The notes below the pieces were generated by a model that was not told where the DNA came from, ran no database searches, and saw nothing but the letters and a program-made list of their open reading frames with translations. Shown piece after piece: positions 59,284 through 64,000 of a stretch of 64,000 nt of DNA. Source of the stretch: Plotosus lineatus (lineage: Eukaryota; Chordata; Actinopteri; Siluriformes; Plotosidae); the NCBI GenBank assembly GCA_024760905.1, contig JALRMN010000027.1:426501-490500 (forward strand), in the 5' to 3' direction. Position 1 is the stretch's first letter, and each line of letters starts with the position of its first letter. The translations under genes and the position numbers were made by a program.

Positions 59284-62200
59284 CTTCCTCTGTCCTCTGC
59301 ATCTTCTCTTACGCCAACAACCTTCATGTCTTCTTTGGTCTTCCTCTTGGCCTTCTACCTGGTAGTTCCAACCTCAGCATCCTACTGCCAATATACTCAC
59401 TATCCCTCCTCTGTACATGTCCAAACCATCTCAATCTAGCCTCTCTGACTTTGTCTCCAAAACATCTTACATGTGCTGTCCCTCTGATATACTCATTTCT
59501 AATCCTATTCATCCTCGGTACTCCGAGAGAGAACCTCAACATTTTCATCTCTGCTACTTCAAGCTCTGCTTCCTGCCTTTTCCTCAGCACCACTGTTTCT
59601 AAGCCATACAACATCGCTGGCCTCACCACTGTCTTGTACACTATTCCTTTCATTCTTGCTGACACTCTCCTACTGCACATAACACCGGACACTTTTCTCC
59701 AACCATTCCAGCCTGAATGCACACGCTTCTTCATCTCTTTTCCATACTCTCCATTGCTCTGGACTGTTGAGCCTAAGTACTTAAAATCCTCCACCTTCCT
59801 TAGCTCTGCTCCCTGTAACATCACCGTTCCTCCTGGGTCTTTCTCATTCACACACATGTATTCTGATTTTTTTTAGGCTAACATTCATTCCTCTCCTTTC
59901 CAGGGCATACCTCCACCTCTCTCGATTTTCCTCCACTTGTTCTCTGCTCTCACTACAGATCACTATGTCCTCTGCAAACATCATAGTCCATGGAGATTCT
60001 TGCCTAACCTCATCTGTCAGCCTGTGCATCATCATCGCAAACAAGAAGAGGCTCAGAGCTGATCCTTGATGCAGTCCCACCTCCACTTTGAATTCGTCGG
60101 TCACACCGACAGCACACCTCACCACTGTCTCACATCGCTCATACATGTCCTGCACCACTCTGACATAATTCTCTGCCACTCCAGACTTCCTCATGCAATA
60201 CCACAGTTCTTCTCTTGGCACCCTGTCATATGCTTTTTCCAGATCCACAAAGGCACAATGCAGGTTCCCTGAGACCTTCTCTGTACTTCTCCATTAACAT
60301 CCTCAAAGCAAACATTGCATCTGTGGTGCTCTTTCTTGGCTTGAAATCAAACTGTTGCTCACAAATTCTGACCTCTGCCCTTAGTCTAGCTTCTACTATT
60401 CTTTCCCATAACTTCATCATATGGCTCATCAACTTTATCCCTCTGTAGTTACCCCAACTCTGCATGTCTCCCTTGTTCTTAAAAATGGGCACCAGCACAC
60501 TTCTTCTCCATTCCTCCGGCACCTGCTCACTCTCTAAGACCTTGTTGAATGTTCTTGTCAGAAAATCTACTGCGACCTCTCCTAGACACTTCCATACCTC
60601 TACCGGTATGTCATCAGGACCAACTGCCTTTCCATTCTTCATCCTCTTCAGTGCCCTCCTCACCTCACCCTTACTAATCATTGCTACTTCCTGCTCCTCA
60701 ATGGTCACCTCTTCTACTCTTTTTTCTCTCTCATTTTCCTGATTCATCAGTTCTTCAAAGTACTCTTTCCATCTTTCCAGCACACTTCTGTCATCAGTCA
60801 ATACAATTCCCTCTCTGTCCTTTATCAATCGAACTTGCGGCACGTCCTTCCCATCTCTATTTCTCTGCTGTGACAACCTGTATAGATCATTTTCTCCCTC
60901 TTTACTGTCCAAAATATCATACACCCTCTGTTTGGCCTTAGCCACTGCTACTTTTGCCTTACGCTGTGTCTCCCTGTACTCCTGTTTACTCTCTTCGGTC
61001 CTCTTAATGTCCCACTTCTTCTAAGCGAACCTCTTCCTTTGTACACACTCCTGCACTTCCTCATTCCACCACCAAGTCTCCTTATCTACTTTCCATCCAG
61101 AGGACACACCAAGTACTCTCCTACCTGTCTCCCTGATCACATTTGCTGTGGTTGTCCAGTCATCTGGAAGCACTTCCTGGCCACCCAAAGCCTGTTTCAA
61201 CTCCTCCTTGAAGACAACACGACCCTCTTCCTTTTTCAACTTCCACCACTTTGTCTTCTGCTCTGCCTTTGCCTTCTTCACCTTCGTCACCATCAGCATC
61301 ATCCTGCATACCACCATCCTATGCTGTTTGGCAACACTCTCACCCACTACTACTTTGCAGTCACTGACTTTCTTCAAATTACATCGCCTACACAAGATGT
61401 AGTCTACCTGTGTGCTCCTGCCTCTGCTTCTATAAGTCACCCTATGCTCCTGTTTATTCTTGAAGAAAGTATTTACCACAACCATTTCCATCCTTTTTCC
61501 AAAATCGATCAACATCTGTCCTTCTGTGTTCCTGTCCTGGATACCAAACCTGCCCATCACTTCCTCGTCCCCTCTGTTGCCTGCACCAACATCTCCATTG
61601 AAGTCTGCACCAATGACCACTCTTTCACCTCTGGGGTTATTCTGCATCACTTCATCTAAGTCACTCCAGAATCTCTCCTTCTCTTTTTGCTCACATCCTG
61701 TCTATGGGGCATAAGCACTAACAACATTGAGTATCACACCGTCTGATACTCTTTTCACGTCTAGAACATTCCTGACAAACTCCTCCTTCAAGATGACTCC
61801 GACTCCATTTCTCTTCCCATCCACACCATGATAAAATAGCTTAAACCCTGCTCCTAAACTTTTAGCTTTGCTACCTTTCCACCTGGTCTCCTGAACACAC
61901 AGTATGTCCATCTTCCTCCTCTGCATGTCAAGCCAGCTCTCTCTCTTTTCCTTGCATCTTCTTCTTCTTTTCCTTTCGGCTGTTCCCTTCAAGGGTCGCC
62001 ACAGCAAACCATGTCTTCCTTCACCACATCCATAAATCTCTTCTTTGGTCTTCCTCTTGGCCTTCTTCCTGGTCATTCCAACCTCAGCATCCTACTGCCA
62101 ATATACTCACTATCCCTCCTCTGTACATGTCCAAACCATCTCAATCTAGCCTCTCTGACTTTGTCTCCAAAACAACTTACATGGGCTGTCCCTCTGATGT

Positions 62201-62575
62201 ACTTTTCCTTGCCTAGTTCCAACATTCAAAGTCCCTACTCTCAGTCCAAGACTCATGGTTTTTTTCTTCTCTCTCTGCCTACGGACACGCCTCCCGCCTC
62301 TCCTTCTTCGACATCTTTGACCAACAGTAGTCCAAATTCCACCAGCACCCTGTTGGCTAACAGAACTGATGGCGGTCATTGTTAACCCAGGCCTCGACCG
62401 ATCTGGTATGAGATTTGTGTTTACGGTTTGCATTTTGTAGTTTGGCAAAAGTTTTACGCCGGATGCCCTTCCTGTCGCAACCCTCTGCATTTCTCCGGGC
62501 TTGGGACCGGCATAAGGGGTAGAGACACTGGTTAGTGCCCCCCCCCCACACACACACACCTCATGGCTGCATTTT
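59284..62575 (-). pseudogene. RTE-like copy 6, near full length, frame-broken
   Basis: Flanked by an 18-bp duplication (GTGTGGTCAATTGACATT at 59266-59283, one mismatch at 62576-62593). Minus-strand frames: 62146-62649 and 61702-62076 (5' and APE), 61021-61650 (GADFNGDVGAGN, VDYILCRRCN), 60226-60945 (linker and RT start), 59844-60248 (RT; HQGSALSLFLF, MFAEDIVICSES) and 59324-59857 (C-terminus). Catalytic FADD reads FAED. A smaller RTE piece is inserted at 61956-62201. Confidence 0.92.
61956..62201 (-). mobile_element. 5'-truncated RTE 3' fragment inside RTE copy 6
   Basis: Contains the RTE 3' end (CCTTTCGGCTGTTCCCTTCA) and C-terminal coding to about residue ...RGTAHVSCFGDKV. Flanking 11-bp duplications CTTTTCCTTGC at 61945-61955 and 62202-62212. 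Confidence 0.88.
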
Positions 62576-62611
62576 GTGTGGTTCATTGACATTAGATACT
62601 GTAATATAAAG

Positions 62612-62629
62612 TGGGAGCCCGTCCAGGAT
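62612..62629 (+). promoter_or_regulatory. Primer-binding-site-like sequence of an LTR element
   Basis: TGGGAGCCCGTCCAGGAT closely resembles a tRNA 3'-end complement as used by vertebrate LTR elements. It begins a few bases after the LTR-like end and about 100 bp before gag. Confidence 0.6.
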
Positions 62630-62732
62630 CCCTCTTGCATAGTGTTCAAAATTTATTAGGCCTTCACCTTCCTTTTTATTGTTTACAAAGATTTATTTTA
62701 GTGTTTTTTTGTTATTGTTTTGACATCTTAAC

Positions 62733-63827
62733 ATGGCAGAATGCAAGCCTGAAGCAGTTGTTGAGGATCCAGACCCTGATCTGCTTGAACATTTGACAAA
62801 GGATCAGTTATTGCATTTGGGTCAATACTTAGGGTTAGGTGTGAAAAGAGCTTTGAAAAAGCCTATCCTTGCTAAAATCATGCAGGATCTGGTTAGCAAA
62901 GTTTTAATTGAAGAGAGTGAAGTTAAACCATTTAAAGATGAAAACCTTGCTTTGCAGTTAGAATTTAAAAAAAGTTAGAATTGCGACAAGAGCTAGCATT
63001 GAAACAGTTAGAATTATAAATAGAAAGAGAGGAAAGAGAAATTGAGTTAAAACGACTGGAGTTTGGAAAAGCTTAAATTAGAACATGGTCCACATGCTGC
63101 CCCAATTACCAGTAACAGTTTTGATGTTACCGGGCACATTACACTTGTCCCACCTTTTCTAGAACGTGAGGTTGATAAGTATTTCTTGCACTTCGAGAAG
63201 GTAGCAGAAAGATTAAAATGGCCTAAGGAAAATTGGACTATGCTATTCCAAAGTGTGCTGACTGGCAAGGCCAGAGAAATTTATACAGAGCTTTCAGTAG
63301 AAGCTGCTACTGATGATGACCAAGTCAAACACTTAAGCATGAAGGGTTATGAGTTAGTTCCGGAGGCTTACCGCCAAAAATTCAGATACTGGGAAAAGCG
63401 CAAGGATCAGACCTATGTAGAATTCGCTATAACCAAAGAGCAGTTGTTTGATTGCTGGTGTAGTTCTAAAAATGTAAAGAAGAACTATGAAAGTTTGTGC
63501 CAGTTGCTTTTGCTTGAAGAAGGGTATAACTCCTTTCATGACACTAAAAAAGTGTTTAATGCTACAAAGGCCAACATGCCATTCAGCTCCACAGTAGAGT
63601 CCATAGCTTGTAGAGTAGAAGCCTCATTTGATTGCTGTGAGGAATTTAAGAAGGCTAGGTCCTTTCAAGACTCTTACGAGAGTATTTCAAGTGAGGCAAG
63701 GTCCTCTTATGACGAGCAAAAGCTTGTTTTTACTGAGGAGCTTAATAAGGATGTAGATTTCTTTCACGACTCTGAAATGGAGTTATTTGAGCCATTCATA
63801 CATGATGGTTTTATCACTTTCAAGTGA
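62733..63827 (+). pseudogene. Ty3/gypsy-type gag (SCAN-like capsid), frame-broken
   Basis: Begins MAECKPEAVVEDPDPDLLEH, with a short helical N-terminus, then a charged coiled coil disrupted by frameshifts at 62979-63062, and an intact 254-codon frame from 63063. That frame has ITLVPPFLEREVDKYFLHFE, AERLKWPKENW, LTGKAREIYTELS and EAYRQKFRYWEKRKDQTYVE, the capsid type from which SCAN domains derive (Gmr1-like gypsy elements). Structural protein of a retrotransposon particle. It stops at TGA 63825-63827, where gag-pol elements usually continue. Confidence 0.8.
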
Positions 63828-64000
63828 TTTCTCAGATTCCACCCCTATTAGAATTTTGAGAGACAATTTTGTTCAGCCCAGACTATCGTGTTAGTAAATA
63901 CTTTGCCTTTTTCTGATAGGTCTTTTACTGGTGCATATGCACTTGCTAATAGTGTGTTTTCAGAACAATACACTTCAGTTCCGCTTCACAGGGTGTATTT
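63828..64000 (+). pseudogene. Start of pol (protease region), degraded
   Basis: Frames give a RILRD-like word followed by LPFSDRSFTGAYALANSVFS and SVPLHRVY, resembling the aspartic protease segment of Gmr1-type elements, but shifted and with stops. Continues off the right edge. Confidence 0.5.

Overview
The window is vertebrate, almost certainly teleost fish, DNA. It contains split immune-gene exons with GT/AG introns, dense microsatellites, fish-type non-LTR retrotransposons (RTE-, CR1-, L2- and L1-like), tRNA-derived SINEs, Tc1, Tigger/pogo and hAT elements. The species cannot be settled from the sequence. No database search was run; family names come from recognised protein and repeat motifs.

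The host gene is an MHC class I heavy-chain gene on the minus strand. Six exons are in phase: leader 42446-42512, alpha1 26561-26830, alpha2 20772-21038, alpha3 8265-8561, stalk/membrane 7861-8169, tail 7544-7611. Every internal junction is phase 1 with GT/AG ends, and the exons sum to 1278 nt (425 residues plus stop) over about 35 kb. Several peptide-anchor positions are changed, the N-glycosylation site at the end of alpha1 is missing, and the stalk carries 14 SDGG-type tetrapeptides. A second leader exon (3851-3917) lies in a paralogous segment (1-4190 versus about 38645-42790). This implies a tandem class I array with a period of about 38.6 kb, whose next gene runs off the left edge.

Layout: 1-4.2 kb, left duplication unit (CR1-like ORF1 remnant, SINEs, leader exon, promoter). 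4.3-7.5 kb, LINE and copia scraps and the 3' flank of the class I gene. 7.5-8.6 kb, tail, membrane and alpha3 exons. 8.6-20.7 kb, a large intron with a LINE (10.56-13.43 kb), a Tc1 fossil, a pogo-type MITE, an RTE element (16.4-19.5 kb) and a short hAT. 20.8-26.8 kb, alpha2 to alpha1 with an L2-like LINE and SINEs. 26.8-42.4 kb, intron 1, with a hammerhead-ribozyme palindrome at 30.04-30.26 kb and a CR1-like LINE (31.7-39.4 kb) split by an almost intact RTE element (34.26-37.41 kb). 42.5-64 kb, no certain host gene: possible unknown exons (44-45 kb), nested RTE, L1, L2, hAT and Tigger elements, and finally an LTR retrotransposon with a primer-binding-like site and a gag ORF.

The strongest non-standard signals are the paired hammerhead motifs typical of Penelope-like elements, the aberrant class I protein, a SINE that appears assembled from a tRNA head plus both ends of the resident RTE LINE, and an insertion history readable from target-site duplications.
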